From positions 77,530 to 110,114 of the forward strand of contig MLAK01000546.1 in assembly GCA_001839685.1 (NCBI GenBank): DNA of 32,585 bases. The letters run 5' to 3'. This DNA comes from Tritrichomonas foetus. Its lineage: Eukaryota > Parabasalia > Tritrichomonadida > Tritrichomonadidae. The notes under the pieces were generated by a model. The model worked only from the letters and a program-made list of their open reading frames with translations. It was not told where the DNA came from and did no database searches. Position numbers and translations under genes: made by a program. Below are positions 8,360 to 16,822 of this stretch, piece after piece; within the stretch, counting starts at the first letter, position 1; each line of letters opens with the position of its first letter.

Positions 8360-9658
8360 TTAAAAAGGAGAAAAATTATTTGCCATTGGATTCTGTTGCA
8401 TCATCATTGGATTTTGTTGCATCATCATTGGATTTTGTTGCATCATCATTGGATTTTGTTGCATCATCATTGGATTTTGTTGCATCATCATTGGATTCTG
8501 TTGCATCATCATTGGATTAGGTGGAAATGCCATAGGATTAAATTGATTCATTGGATTTGGCATCATTGGATTGGGGATAAATTGATTTGGATAAATTGGA
8601 TGAAGTGGAATTTGGTGGCTTGTTTGGTAGTTTCTATTATTTTGTTGGTTGGAATTTTTGTCGGCATCGATTGGCTGCATTTTTAATGGCAAAGAAAGTC
8701 TTTCTGCGTCTTCTTCTGAAATGCATTTGTAGATTCGCCTTAAATACTTCTTTACTTTAGCGTCAGGCAGTTCTGGAAGAGTTTTTCTGATTGCTGGTTC
8801 AAAAATTCTGCAGAAATTGATGAAAGACGGTGTTTCAATTGGATGGCTTCGACGTTTTTTGTGTTTTTTGACTTCTTCTTTCTTTTGTGGTGCATCAGGG
8901 AAAGTATTCTTATTGTTTTCACCTTTTGATGCATCTTCTGGCTGTTTTTCATAATAGATTTCGGGTATTTCATCAGACTCCGCTTTTGTAGTTGGTCCTG
9001 ATGTTTTCTGATCAGAAAATGAGTTTGATGTTGTTGATCTATTCTGAGTTCGTCCAAGTTGTGTATCAATGCTTCCATTTGGTTTTATTATTGGTATTTG
9101 CTGGTTTGTGGATTCACTACTTCCATTATTGTTTGATTGAAAAAGCCCCGATGAAAAATATCCACTAAAATTTCCAGTGGATCCACCTGTTGCTCCAAGT
9201 GATCCACCTGTTGCTCCAAATGCACCTCCTGCTGTTCCAAGTGATCCACCTGCTGTTCCAAGTGATCTACCTGCTGTTCCAAGTGCACCATCTGCTGTTC
9301 CAAGGGATCCACCTGTTCTAAGCGGATTCGTTCCGAGTTGAGAAAAAGCGCTTGATTGATTGAGCCCCGTTCTAAATGATCCCGTGAAAGTTGTTGATCT
9401 AGAATTGTTGTCATTATCGTTATTATTATAATTTTGATTATTATTATTATTAGTGGTGTTGGTAAACATATTTGCATGAGGAGCATCGTTAAGAAAATTA
9501 TTATTTCCGCTGAAGTTGTGATTTTCATTTTCGTCTGATGAACTTCCATTAAAATTATCGCTGGGGTATGAAGGAGATTGGAGGCCAAAATTGAATGTGG
9601 ATGTTGTTCTATCACCATTATTGGAATTATTTGTGTTTAAAGAGGAAGAGCCAAACAT
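8360..9658 (-). CDS. Asn/Gly/Met-rich repeat protein with possible divergent HMG box
   Basis: A 432-residue low-complexity protein that I cannot assign to a family. Residues 1-110 are Asn/Ser-rich with scattered FG dipeptides. Residues about 115-162 are seven heptapeptides of GGSLGTA type. A charged linker with KKHKKRR, a plausible nuclear localisation signal, leads into the one ordered segment (about 267-322). That segment contains ETPSFINFC, then FEPAIRKTLPELPDAKVKKYLRRIYKCISEEDAERL split by helix breaks. The spacing of the P-x-F-I-x-F start, the basic middle helix and the S-E-E-D-A end resembles an HMG box, although the usual tryptophan is missing. The tail is Pro/Met/Gln-rich and ends in six NPMMMQQ heptapeptides. 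Nuclear location is inferred. It could instead be an FG-like or RNA-granule scaffold. It diverges from the glycosyltransferase gene across 117 bp. Confidence 0.75.
   Translation of the reverse strand: MFGSSSLNTNNSNNGDRTTSTFNFGLQSPSYPSDNFNGSSSDENENHNFSGNNNFLNDAPHANMFTNTTNNNNNQNYNNNDNDNNSRSTTFTGSFRTGLNQSSAFSQLGTNPLRTGGSLGTADGALGTAGRSLGTAGGSLGTAGGAFGATGGSLGATGGSTGNFSGYFSSGLFQSNNNGSSESTNQQIPIIKPNGSIDTQLGRTQNRSTTSNSFSDQKTSGPTTKAESDEIPEIYYEKQPEDASKGENNKNTFPDAPQKKEEVKKHKKRRSHPIETPSFINFCRIFEPAIRKTLPELPDAKVKKYLRRIYKCISEEDAERLSLPLKMQPIDADKNSNQQNNRNYQTSHQIPLHPIYPNQFIPNPMMPNPMNQFNPMAFPPNPMMMQQNPMMMQQNPMMMQQNPMMMQQNPMMMQQNPMMMQQNPMANNFSPF
8386..8519 (-). repeat. 21-bp in-frame minisatellite (NPMMMQQ repeats)
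   Basis: Six full copies and part of a seventh of a 21-bp unit (TTGGATTYTGTTGCATCATCA on the plus strand, Y being C or T) encode NPMMMQQ heptapeptides at the C-terminus of the 8360-9658 protein. Copies differ almost only at one C/T position, so the array is young or kept uniform. Confidence 0.95.
9175..9316 (-). repeat. 21-bp in-frame minisatellite (GGSLGTA repeats)
   Basis: About seven 21-bp units (CCAAGTGATCCACCTGYTGYT type on the plus strand, Y being C or T) encode variants of GGSLGTA: GGSLGTA, DGALGTA, GRSLGTA, GGAFGAT, GGSLGAT. The unit length equals that of the unrelated array at 8386-8519 in the same gene, but copies here have diverged more. Confidence 0.9.
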
Positions 9659-9775
9659 TTCTGATTGTCGAAGTAAAAAAAGGAGGAGAAAAAAAATTCG
9701 CCATTTTTTGAGAAATTAAATAGAAAATTTTGGATTTCAGACATGTGATATAAAATATTTTTCGATATTTCACAA
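9659..9775. promoter_or_regulatory. Shared divergent promoter region
   Basis: 117 bp separate the ATG of the minus-strand repeat protein (9658) from the ATG of the plus-strand glycosyltransferase (9776), so both promoters must lie here or overlap the genes. The sequence is A+T-rich. TTTCACAA ends immediately before the 9776 ATG and fits the trichomonad initiator pattern TCA-Py-(T/A), but the motif is too short to be significant alone. Confidence 0.4.
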
Positions 9776-11011
9776 ATGATGATATTTTTATTTGTCTTTT
9801 TTTCTCGCCAATTAACATATGATGACATGGGTTTTGCTGTATGGAGTGGACGAGAATACACAACTAGACGTGTTGTTTCACAAGCAGCAACTTGGTATCA
9901 ACTTGTTCCTGAAATTCATGTCTATAGTGACGCATTTTTCGATAATAGTATCGAATTGGTGTTAAATGAAAGTAATAAAACCAACATCATATTTCATGAA
10001 TTTGGACACAAAGGAAAACATTTAATTGGATCTGAATGGGAGCACCGTTGGTATTATGCCCAAACGCGTCATTTATTAACAATGGCAGACTTTTATGAAC
10101 GATTCCCTAACAAAAAATGGTATATATGGGGTGATGATGATACTTATTTATATCCTGAATCAATTCTGAATTTTTTGTCTTCACAAAATTCTTCTGATTT
10201 TTTAGTTTTTGGTGTATCGTATTGTTCATGGGACTCTATTGCTGAAATCATTGAACCTAAACGAAACTGCCATCCATTTGCACAAGGTGGTGCAGGTGTT
10301 TTCTTCTCTCATAATTTCATGTCTTCGATTGCTCCATTTCTTCGAAATTGCAGTGAAATGTTTAATGATCCAAATTTTGCTGGGTCAATGAGACTAGCAA
10401 TTTGTGTTGAGAGATTTATAGGTGTAGACAAATGGGATATGGGGACTACTGTTATTAATCTTAGTCCCCGACTACATAGTAGTAATCCACTTCAAGAAAC
10501 TGAAAAAGGTGTGAAATTTCCACTTTCTTTTCATAGAATGAGACACACATTATTATATAAAATATGGAATGCAACTGAATCTATATGGATTGATGGGAAT
10601 GAAAAAGATAGGCATGTTAGTTGGGATAATATAACAATGTCAACTTTCTATATTAATTTGGGAAATGATAAGAAAAAAATGGTTCTTCATTGGGGTTTCA
10701 GAATGAGAATTGAACATAGTGAGAAAACCTTCATTTATGCAATAACTAGACCAGAGCCTGTATTTGAGCCTGGTGATAAAGAAAAAATTAAACCAATTAT
10801 GTATAATCAAGAGTTTGAAGGAGGGGTTACGTTAAGATATATATGCTCAGATGGTTTTGATAATGATGAAATGTCATTTGATTCTTATCTTTGGCCAGAA
10901 AAAGAAGGAACTGCATTTTTAATCAATTGTCCTAAATCAAAACTTTTCCCAGTTCAAAGTAAGATAAAACAAGAATTAAAATTAATTCCAAAGGACCCAT
11001 CAATGTGTTAA
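9776..11011 (+). CDS. Fringe/core-1-type glycosyltransferase (GT31-like)
   Basis: A 411-residue predicted Golgi or ER glycosyltransferase. The sequence shows a first beta strand, FAVWSGREYTTRRVV, and the substrate-loop start ATWYQLVPEIHVYSD. The metal-binding DXD region is WYIWGDDDTYLYPES (about residues 117-131), with three aspartates as in Fringe and C1GALT1. A later QGGAGVFFS block corresponds to the GGAG strand of GT31 enzymes. These families transfer a sugar, often galactose or GlcNAc in beta-1,3 linkage, from UDP-sugar to O-linked glycans. Donor and acceptor cannot be read from the sequence. Several N-x-S/T sites fit a lumenal domain. The N-terminus is unusual: only MMIFLFVFFSRQ precedes the catalytic domain, so the anchor is very short and there is no stem region. 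No in-frame ATG lies upstream before a stop at 9746. The TAA stop is followed by A, giving TAAA. Confidence 0.8.
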   Translation: MMIFLFVFFSRQLTYDDMGFAVWSGREYTTRRVVSQAATWYQLVPEIHVYSDAFFDNSIELVLNESNKTNIIFHEFGHKGKHLIGSEWEHRWYYAQTRHLLTMADFYERFPNKKWYIWGDDDTYLYPESILNFLSSQNSSDFLVFGVSYCSWDSIAEIIEPKRNCHPFAQGGAGVFFSHNFMSSIAPFLRNCSEMFNDPNFAGSMRLAICVERFIGVDKWDMGTTVINLSPRLHSSNPLQETEKGVKFPLSFHRMRHTLLYKIWNATESIWIDGNEKDRHVSWDNITMSTFYINLGNDKKKMVLHWGFRMRIEHSEKTFIYAITRPEPVFEPGDKEKIKPIMYNQEFEGGVTLRYICSDGFDNDEMSFDSYLWPEKEGTAFLINCPKSKLFPVQSKIKQELKLIPKDPSMC

Positions 11012-11078
11012 ATATATTATTAAGCACACAATATATTATTAAGTACACAATATTTCCTTGTTTGAATGAAATAAAAAT

Positions 11079-11081
<3 letters not shown>

Positions 11082-11124
<43 letters not shown>
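11082..11124. repeat. T43 homopolymer
   Basis: An uninterrupted run of 43 T lies between the convergent glycosyltransferase and kinase genes. It would be an A43 run in a minus-strand transcript. Length in the assembly may be uncertain. Confidence 0.9.
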
Positions 11125-11125
<1 letters not shown>

Positions 11126-11152
11126 TTGTTGTTGTTGTGGTTTTTGTAAAGG

Positions 11153-11190
<38 letters not shown>

Positions 11191-11202
11191 GCTGCTGTTG
11201 TT
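11125..11202. repeat. GTT/GCT trinucleotide microsatellite
   Basis: Following the T tract are (GTT)n at 11125-11138, an interruption GGTTTTTGTAAAG, and a longer (GTT)n ending in GCTGCTGTTGTT at 11152-11202. It is noncoding by position, between two convergent stop codons. Confidence 0.9.
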
Positions 11203-11287
11203 CCTTTTATTCAATAAAATTCAAATAACATTTTATAAGAGAATTCGCAAAGTTTTTTATAAAATAAATAAATGAATCATTCTAACT

Positions 11288-13453
11288 CTAAAGCCCTGAT
11301 AGAAAATTATCGAAAGGCATTGACATAATTGCGTCCAATATGTTGTGTGCTTCAAACTCATCATCTGTATCCAATATGTCAAAATCATCATCAACATCAA
11401 ATATACTAACTCTTTCTCTTGGTCTTCGCATTCTCTCATTTTCCATTTCTTTCTGTTGAAGTATTCTTCTAATTCTTTTGGTAGCTTGTTTACAATCAAG
11501 ATTTTTAGCTTTATTATACATTTCCAGTGCTTTATTCAGGTCTGGTCCACTTCTTAAGCATTTTCCAGTTTCATATATTTCACCAAGCCTTAAACATGCT
11601 TGAGGACAGTCACGTTCAGCTGCATTATTATACCACTTGAATGCTTCCCCAAAGTCTTGCTTTCCACCTTCCCCAAATTCAACCATATAGGCATAATTGA
11701 ACATTCCGAATATGTTATTTTTTATTGCAGCAGAACGAAAACATCTTCGGGCATCGGGATAATAACGACGGTTTTTTGATTGGAATAAATGATAACCAAT
11801 TATATTGAAAGACGAATCATCATCTACTGTTTTCATTGCATTTAATAATAATCTTATTCCTTTCTCTTGATTCTTTATCACATCATTTTGACCAGTACAA
11901 TAAAGATCACCAAGCCAAACTTGTGCTTTATCATTTCCACTCTCAGCAGCTATTGCCAAATATTTCACACCATCGTAGTTATTATGATATGTACCTTCAG
12001 TTAAAAAGATCTTTGCCAGTTGCAAACATGCATCAGAATGACGATTATTAGCAGCAAGTTTCAAATAGTAGATTCCACGATGTTCATCTTTCTGAGCACC
12101 ACTGTATCCATTCAAATAAGACATTCCAACAGAATATTGAGCTAGTATATTACCATCATTAGCTTTTTCTTCTTGTTGTTTGAGAGTATCCATTTCAAAT
12201 GACTCAGTAGATTGTGATTTGTTTGTTTTCTCATTAACAAACGAATATGGAGTAGAGATTCTCTCTGTTGAATATCTAGGATTATATGTATTGGATAAAT
12301 TATCATTAACTTTCTTTGGTGATTTTTCAAAAACGTGACTGTAAGGAGAAGACAAACTATGACTTAACTGATTATAAATACAATCATTCGTATTGTCATT
12401 GGTATTGGTTTGAGTATCATTGGATTTTGTGTAAGTAAAAGAATAAGCTGAATTGGAATATGTGGAATTAGAATTAGGATTAGAAGAATTAGAAGGTGAG
12501 TTGGGTCTTGTTTCATTGTAGTCAAAGTGTTCAGATGGCGGTGGTCGTTGTGGTAATTTGTCGCCTATGATTAATTGTTGGTCATATTTTAGTTGTTCCT
12601 GATCAGCATCCGGGAAAAGGTTATACTTCATTAAATGATTTACAATTGCCCTTGCTGAAGGTCTATTTTTAGGGGATGAATCCCAGCATTGTTCAATAAA
12701 CATTCTCATTTCATCACAAACGGATGAATCAATAACTGGTCGTTTTCCAGAAAGTACGTATTGTGGAATTGCATACGGGTTTTTCAAATTAGAAAATGGT
12801 GGATTCAATGTAACCATTTCATAAACAATTAAAGCAAAGGCATAAATATCAATTTTTTCATCAGGTGTAGTATCATCTTCGAAAAGTTCTGGTGCCATAT
12901 ACGTTTGTGTACCCTTAATTTGTGTTCTTCTCGTCATTTTCATATCAAGAGTTGCCAATCCAAAATCTGATAAAAATGCATCATAATTTTCATTGAGCAG
13001 AATATTGGCTGGTTTCAGATCACGATGGCAGCCTCCTCTATCATGCAGGTACATCAAAGCTGTTGCAATCCGAAATATTATTTTTCCTTTGGCCGTCGAA
13101 TCAAAACCCTCTGGGGCTAGGCCATTTTGCTCATCACGAAGAATCGCATCAAGTGATCCCTTTGGCATGAAGTCAGTCAGAATGCATGGCGGATCTAATG
13201 GATCATTGCTCAATGTGAAGCCACGAAGCGATAGGATTGATATCCAATTCATTTTGGCGAGAATTACGACCTCTTTCAAATATTGTTTTTTGTCGTCAAT
13301 TGATTCAATGGTTTGCAATTCCTTGATGGCATATTCTTTGCCGGTGGAATTTTCTCGATACAAACTGACAACGCCGAAAGTGCCTCGTCCGATGGTCCTA
13401 ATTTTTGTGAAGTTCTTTAAATCGACAAGGAAATCATATATCTCGATATTCAT
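11288..13453 (-). CDS. TKL-like Ser/Thr protein kinase with C-terminal Sel1 repeats
   Basis: A 721-residue protein. The open frame runs upstream to a TTG, so I take the first ATG at 13453, placing the kinase domain 14 residues in. All catalytic elements are present: glycine loop IGRGTFGVV (21-29), ATP lysine in AIKEL (Lys44), helix-C Glu61, HRDLKPAN (143-150), DFG (163-165) and APE (188-190). The domain ends near 278. A Ser/Asn/Tyr-rich disordered linker (about 285-425) leads to Sel1-like helical repeats (about 434-670), with the usual A-x-x-x-L-G-x-x-Y and A-x-x-W/Y-x-x-x-A-A patterns. A short basic helix and an acidic tail (DVDDDFDILDTDDEFE) close the protein. Sel1 repeats are protein-binding solenoids and probably select substrates or partners. 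The kinase-Sel1 pairing is common in trichomonad kinomes. Substrates are unknown. Confidence 0.92.
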   Translation of the reverse strand: MNIEIYDFLVDLKNFTKIRTIGRGTFGVVSLYRENSTGKEYAIKELQTIESIDDKKQYLKEVVILAKMNWISILSLRGFTLSNDPLDPPCILTDFMPKGSLDAILRDEQNGLAPEGFDSTAKGKIIFRIATALMYLHDRGGCHRDLKPANILLNENYDAFLSDFGLATLDMKMTRRTQIKGTQTYMAPELFEDDTTPDEKIDIYAFALIVYEMVTLNPPFSNLKNPYAIPQYVLSGKRPVIDSSVCDEMRMFIEQCWDSSPKNRPSARAIVNHLMKYNLFPDADQEQLKYDQQLIIGDKLPQRPPPSEHFDYNETRPNSPSNSSNPNSNSTYSNSAYSFTYTKSNDTQTNTNDNTNDCIYNQLSHSLSSPYSHVFEKSPKKVNDNLSNTYNPRYSTERISTPYSFVNEKTNKSQSTESFEMDTLKQQEEKANDGNILAQYSVGMSYLNGYSGAQKDEHRGIYYLKLAANNRHSDACLQLAKIFLTEGTYHNNYDGVKYLAIAAESGNDKAQVWLGDLYCTGQNDVIKNQEKGIRLLLNAMKTVDDDSSFNIIGYHLFQSKNRRYYPDARRCFRSAAIKNNIFGMFNYAYMVEFGEGGKQDFGEAFKWYNNAAERDCPQACLRLGEIYETGKCLRSGPDLNKALEMYNKAKNLDCKQATKRIRRILQQKEMENERMRRPRERVSIFDVDDDFDILDTDDEFEAHNILDAIMSMPFDNFLSGL

Positions 13454-13869
13454 TTTATGACTATGGAAAATCTGCAATTGAAATCTGAAATTTGGAAAAT
13501 TTGCATAGGTAATTGACCTTAGATATTCAAAAATTGTAGTGTAATTCTGAAATTATTTGTGTTACTACAGTGAAAAATTTGAATAATCTGTCGAAGTTTT
13601 CAATATTTGTCGAAAGATGCCAAAACGTAAATTTCGGTTTTTCTGAATTTTGAGTTGAATCAAGGACACAGTTTTTAATTCAAAAAAATTTGTGACTTTT
13701 TCTTTTTTGTCAAATGAGGGTATTGTGTAAATTTCTTGAATGCCATGCTGAAATCTTTGAGATCATCGAATGACCAAATTACAATCTGATTTTAAGAGTT
13801 GTGGAAAAATTTACAATCGATTGGAGCTTATAAATATTGGAGTGATTCTGAGGAAAGAAATACCACAAA
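13454..13869. other. Unique flank between kinase gene and inverted repeat
   Basis: 416 A+T-rich bases upstream of the kinase gene and outside the left arm of the palindrome. They should include the kinase promoter. No reading frame or RNA gene is seen. Confidence 0.5.
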
Positions 13870-14129
13870 TGCAAGAGGAAAAAGAAGAATGATTGAGAGA
13901 AAGAAAGACTAAGTATTGTGAGTTTGAAAAGAAAGGATGAATAAATGATGAATTAACAAAGAACAGGAATAGGAAAAAGAAAATAATTTGTTTTAATGAA
14001 TACCGAATTTTTATTAAATAACAAACAAAAACAAATTCACTATTTCGAAAAATTCGATTTTTTTTTTCTTATCTTATCGTGATTCTCTTCATAGTGAATC
14101 GATGATGATGAAGAGAAAAATTGTTTTAA

Positions 14130-14945
14130 TTATAAGGCTTCATATTCTTCTGAATAAAAATATTCATTTGAAAAATCGTCATTAAAAGCATTATCAAATG
14201 AATTCATGAAATTTTCATTAAAAAGTTCATCAAATGAAACATTACTAATTTCGATGATAGATGATTCTAAAATCTCTAGATATTGATCATTTGTATTGTT
14301 AATTTGAGTTGTTTCTTGAAAAGAAGAAGATTTAGAATCAAGAGGTGAAGACATTTCTGAATGAAATGCTGAAGGTGCAGATGAAGATGAACAAGAAGAA
14401 TTTGGAGAATTTGAAGATTTCTTGAAAGAACATAAATGAGCAAGATCATCAGAAGGAATATGTTTTGAAATGAAATAATTCCAACGATTTTTAATTGAAT
14501 TAGGTGAACGACCAGGAAGGAAAGCTGACATTTTCGTCCATTTTGGACCAAATTCAATGAATTTAGCATGAATGATCGCATCTTCTTGTGTTGTAAATGG
14601 TAACTTAGAATAACATGGCATCAAAAAATTAATATAGTGATCACGACATTGTTTAGGTGCTCGATTAATCATTTGCCTTGAAATTTCTTCCCAGTTATTG
14701 GAACCATATTTAGTCACCAACGAGAGTAAAATTTGATCTTCTACTCGACTAAATTTTTGACGATGTTGTTGTTGTTGTTGTTGCTTTTTGTTTTTGTTTT
14801 TGTTTTGATTTTGATTTTGGATTTGGATTTGATTATTTTGAACAAATGTTTGTCTTTCAAAGACTTGTTGAAGCTCTTGTTGTCCTAACATTAAAGGGGA
14901 AGACAAAGGAGAATCAAGTATTTCGAATGAATTCTTAGTCATCAT
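14130..14945 (-). CDS. Two-repeat Myb DNA-binding protein, left copy
   Basis: A 271-residue nuclear transcription-factor-type protein. The N-terminus is Gln/Asn/Lys-rich, ending in a six-Gln run. Myb repeat 1 (about 64-107) has KFSRVEDQILLSLV, NNWEEISRQM and QCRDHYINFL. Its first and third helix aromatics are Phe and Tyr instead of Trp. Myb repeat 2 (about 115-160) has PFTTQEDAII, PKWTKMSAFL and IKNRWNYFI. A Ser-rich linker and an acidic, aromatic tail rich in Phe/Asp/Glu/Asn (FDELFNENF, FSNEYFYSEEYEAL) resemble an activation domain. The frame is open further upstream to an ATG at 15089, but that extension is hydrophobic then lysine-run from a 20-base homopolymer and reads like 5' leader, so I choose the ATG at 14945. 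The protein is identical to that of the copy at 16823-17638. Confidence 0.88.
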   Translation of the reverse strand: MMTKNSFEILDSPLSSPLMLGQQELQQVFERQTFVQNNQIQIQNQNQNKNKNKKQQQQQQHRQKFSRVEDQILLSLVTKYGSNNWEEISRQMINRAPKQCRDHYINFLMPCYSKLPFTTQEDAIIHAKFIEFGPKWTKMSAFLPGRSPNSIKNRWNYFISKHIPSDDLAHLCSFKKSSNSPNSSCSSSSAPSAFHSEMSSPLDSKSSSFQETTQINNTNDQYLEILESSIIEISNVSFDELFNENFMNSFDNAFNDDFSNEYFYSEEYEAL

Positions 14946-14964
14946 TTTAGTAAAATAGTATTTG

Positions 14965-14984
14965 TTTTTTTTTTTTTTTTTTTT
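14965..14984. repeat. T20 tract (A20 in the Myb leader), left arm
   Basis: A 20-base homopolymer lies 20 bases upstream of the chosen ATG. The mirrored tract at 16784-16803 has exactly the same length. Confidence 0.9.
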
Positions 14985-15541
14985 CTTGGTCTTGATTCCA
15001 AAAAGGAAAATAAGATAATGAAGTGAATAAACTAATTGAGAGTGTATAATATGAAAAGTAAAGAAAATGAACAATAATATTGAGAACATGCTTCAATAAT
15101 TGATGAATCTCATAGAATTAACACAAACATTTAAATGATTCCCAAAAATCAAATCAAAAGAAAGTTTAAATTAATAGAAATTTCTGATAAACCATCATTG
15201 TATAAATAAAAATAAAATTTTTCAAATTAGTATTCAAAATATTATTTTTTTTTTTTTTTCCATTTGACATGATAATATGATGATTATATCCAAAATATCA
15301 TTTCATATATGTTTCCTCTTTTTAGCAATACAAAATATTTTCAACGATTTATCAATAAATTATATAAGTTTTAACAATAAATTAAATAAGTCTTTTCAAT
15401 AATTCTAAATGTATATCAATAATTAAGAACAATGGATTTATAAACTATACAATTAATTTATTCATATCACATTTATATAAAATTTAAAAAAAAAAAGTGT
15501 TTTCAATAATTTTCGATAGTTATTGAAAAACAATAAAATTT

Positions 15542-16227
15542 TTTATGATTTGATTGAGTCATATTATTACGAAATTCATATTAATAAAATCTATATTCAA
15601 ACATTTATCTGCTATTCCAGAAATGTTGTACGAATTCATATTGTCCCATCATTAATTTTTTTTCTATAATTGAGCCCATTTCTCTTGTTACTCCCAGCAT
15701 ATTTGAGGAATAATGTTATTTGGGTGAATATAAAATAATAAAAAAAGTCTTTCATTTTGGTAATTTTGGAAAAATGAAGAATGAGAAAATTTATAATGGT
15801 TCGTGATTCTATTAAACTCTTCATAGTTTTAACTACACCCATAAAGTGTGTTGTTGACAAACAGACATGGATTTTGAATAAGAAATCGATGAGCTTTTTC
15901 TTTGTGTTGTTCAACAATACACACTCAAATCAAAAAAGAAAATCGAAGGAATGAAAAAAGTAATTCATCAAAATAATGAAGAGTGAATATGAAGGAGATA
16001 ATATCTAAAGAGTTGAAAAGAGAGGGGAAAAAAAAAAACGAGATGAAAAGAAACGAAGATTTCGGCTTTCTTTTTCTATGAGTTTCATCAATATTTAAGA
16101 ATATATAACAAATATTGATAGAATAAATTATGTAAACAATTCATTGTTATTATTCTTCTTCTTCTTTTATAGAAAATCCGATTTAACTTTTTTAAAAGAA
16201 TTGAAATATCAATTGAAATTGAAAATG
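15542..16227. other. Unique spacer of the inverted duplication
   Basis: 686 bp separate the two arms and are not self-complementary over their length. No ATG-started gene is supportable: the 93-codon minus-strand frame (15636-15917) begins at TTG and is composition-driven. As both Myb genes are transcribed outward, this spacer and the inner arm ends are their common upstream region. Confidence 0.7.
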
Positions 16228-16783
16228 AAATTTTATTGTTTTTCAATAACCATCGAAAATTATTGAAAACACTTTTTTTTTTAAATTTTATATAAATGTG
16301 ATATGAATAAATTAATTGTATAGTTTATAAATCCATTGTTCTTAATTATTGATATACATTTAGAATTATTGAAAAGACTTATTTAATCTATTGTTAAAAC
16401 TTATATAATTTATTGATAAATCGTTGAAAATATTTTGTATTGCTAAAAAGAGGAAACATATATGAAATGATATTTTGGATATAATCATCATATTATCATG
16501 TCAAATGGAAAAAAAAAAAAAAATAATATTTTGAATACTAATTTGAAAAATTTTATTTTTATTTATACAATGATGGTTTATCAGAAATTTCTATTAATTT
16601 AAACTTTCTTTTGATTTGATTTTTGGGAATCATTTAAATGTTTGTGTTAATTCTATGAGATTCATCAATTATTGAAGCATGTTCTCAATATTATTGTTCA
16701 TTTTCTTTACTTTTCATATTATACACTCTCAATTAGTTTATTCACTTCATTATCTTATTTTCCTTTTTGGAATCAAGACCAAG

Positions 16784-16803
16784 AAAAAAAAAAAAAAAAA
16801 AAA
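16784..16803. repeat. A20 tract in the Myb leader, right arm
   Basis: Mirror of 14965-14984, also exactly 20 bases, ending 19 bases before the ATG at 16823. If the upstream ATG at 16679 were used, the tract would encode a run of lysines. Confidence 0.9.
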
Positions 16804-16822
16804 CAAATACTATTTTACTAAA

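Larger units (their letters stand above)
13870..15541 (-). repeat. Left arm of a large inverted duplication
   Basis: This 1672-bp arm is the reverse complement of 16228-17898. The two align with positions summing to 31768 across most of the length. Differences I found are substitutions at 13987/17781, 15380/16388 and 15518/16251, an A11 versus T10 run at 15486-15496/16273-16282, and two compensating 6-bp indels near 13950-13985/17780-17812. The arm contains the whole Myb gene plus about 260 bp of 3' flank and about 590 bp of 5' flank. Outside 13870 the match stops abruptly. Confidence 0.95.

Noticed and set aside
8396..8519. CRISPR-like regular repeat
   Set aside because: The 21-bp units are directly adjacent without spacers and encode in-frame NPMMMQQ heptapeptides.
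9088..9618. Long alternate-frame protein (176 codons, EQQVDHL repeats)
   Set aside because: It is a frame shadow of the GGSLGTA minisatellite gene on the same strand.
15636..15917. 93-codon minus-strand frame in the palindrome spacer
   Set aside because: It opens at TTG and the translation is composition-driven; I do not count it as a third gene.
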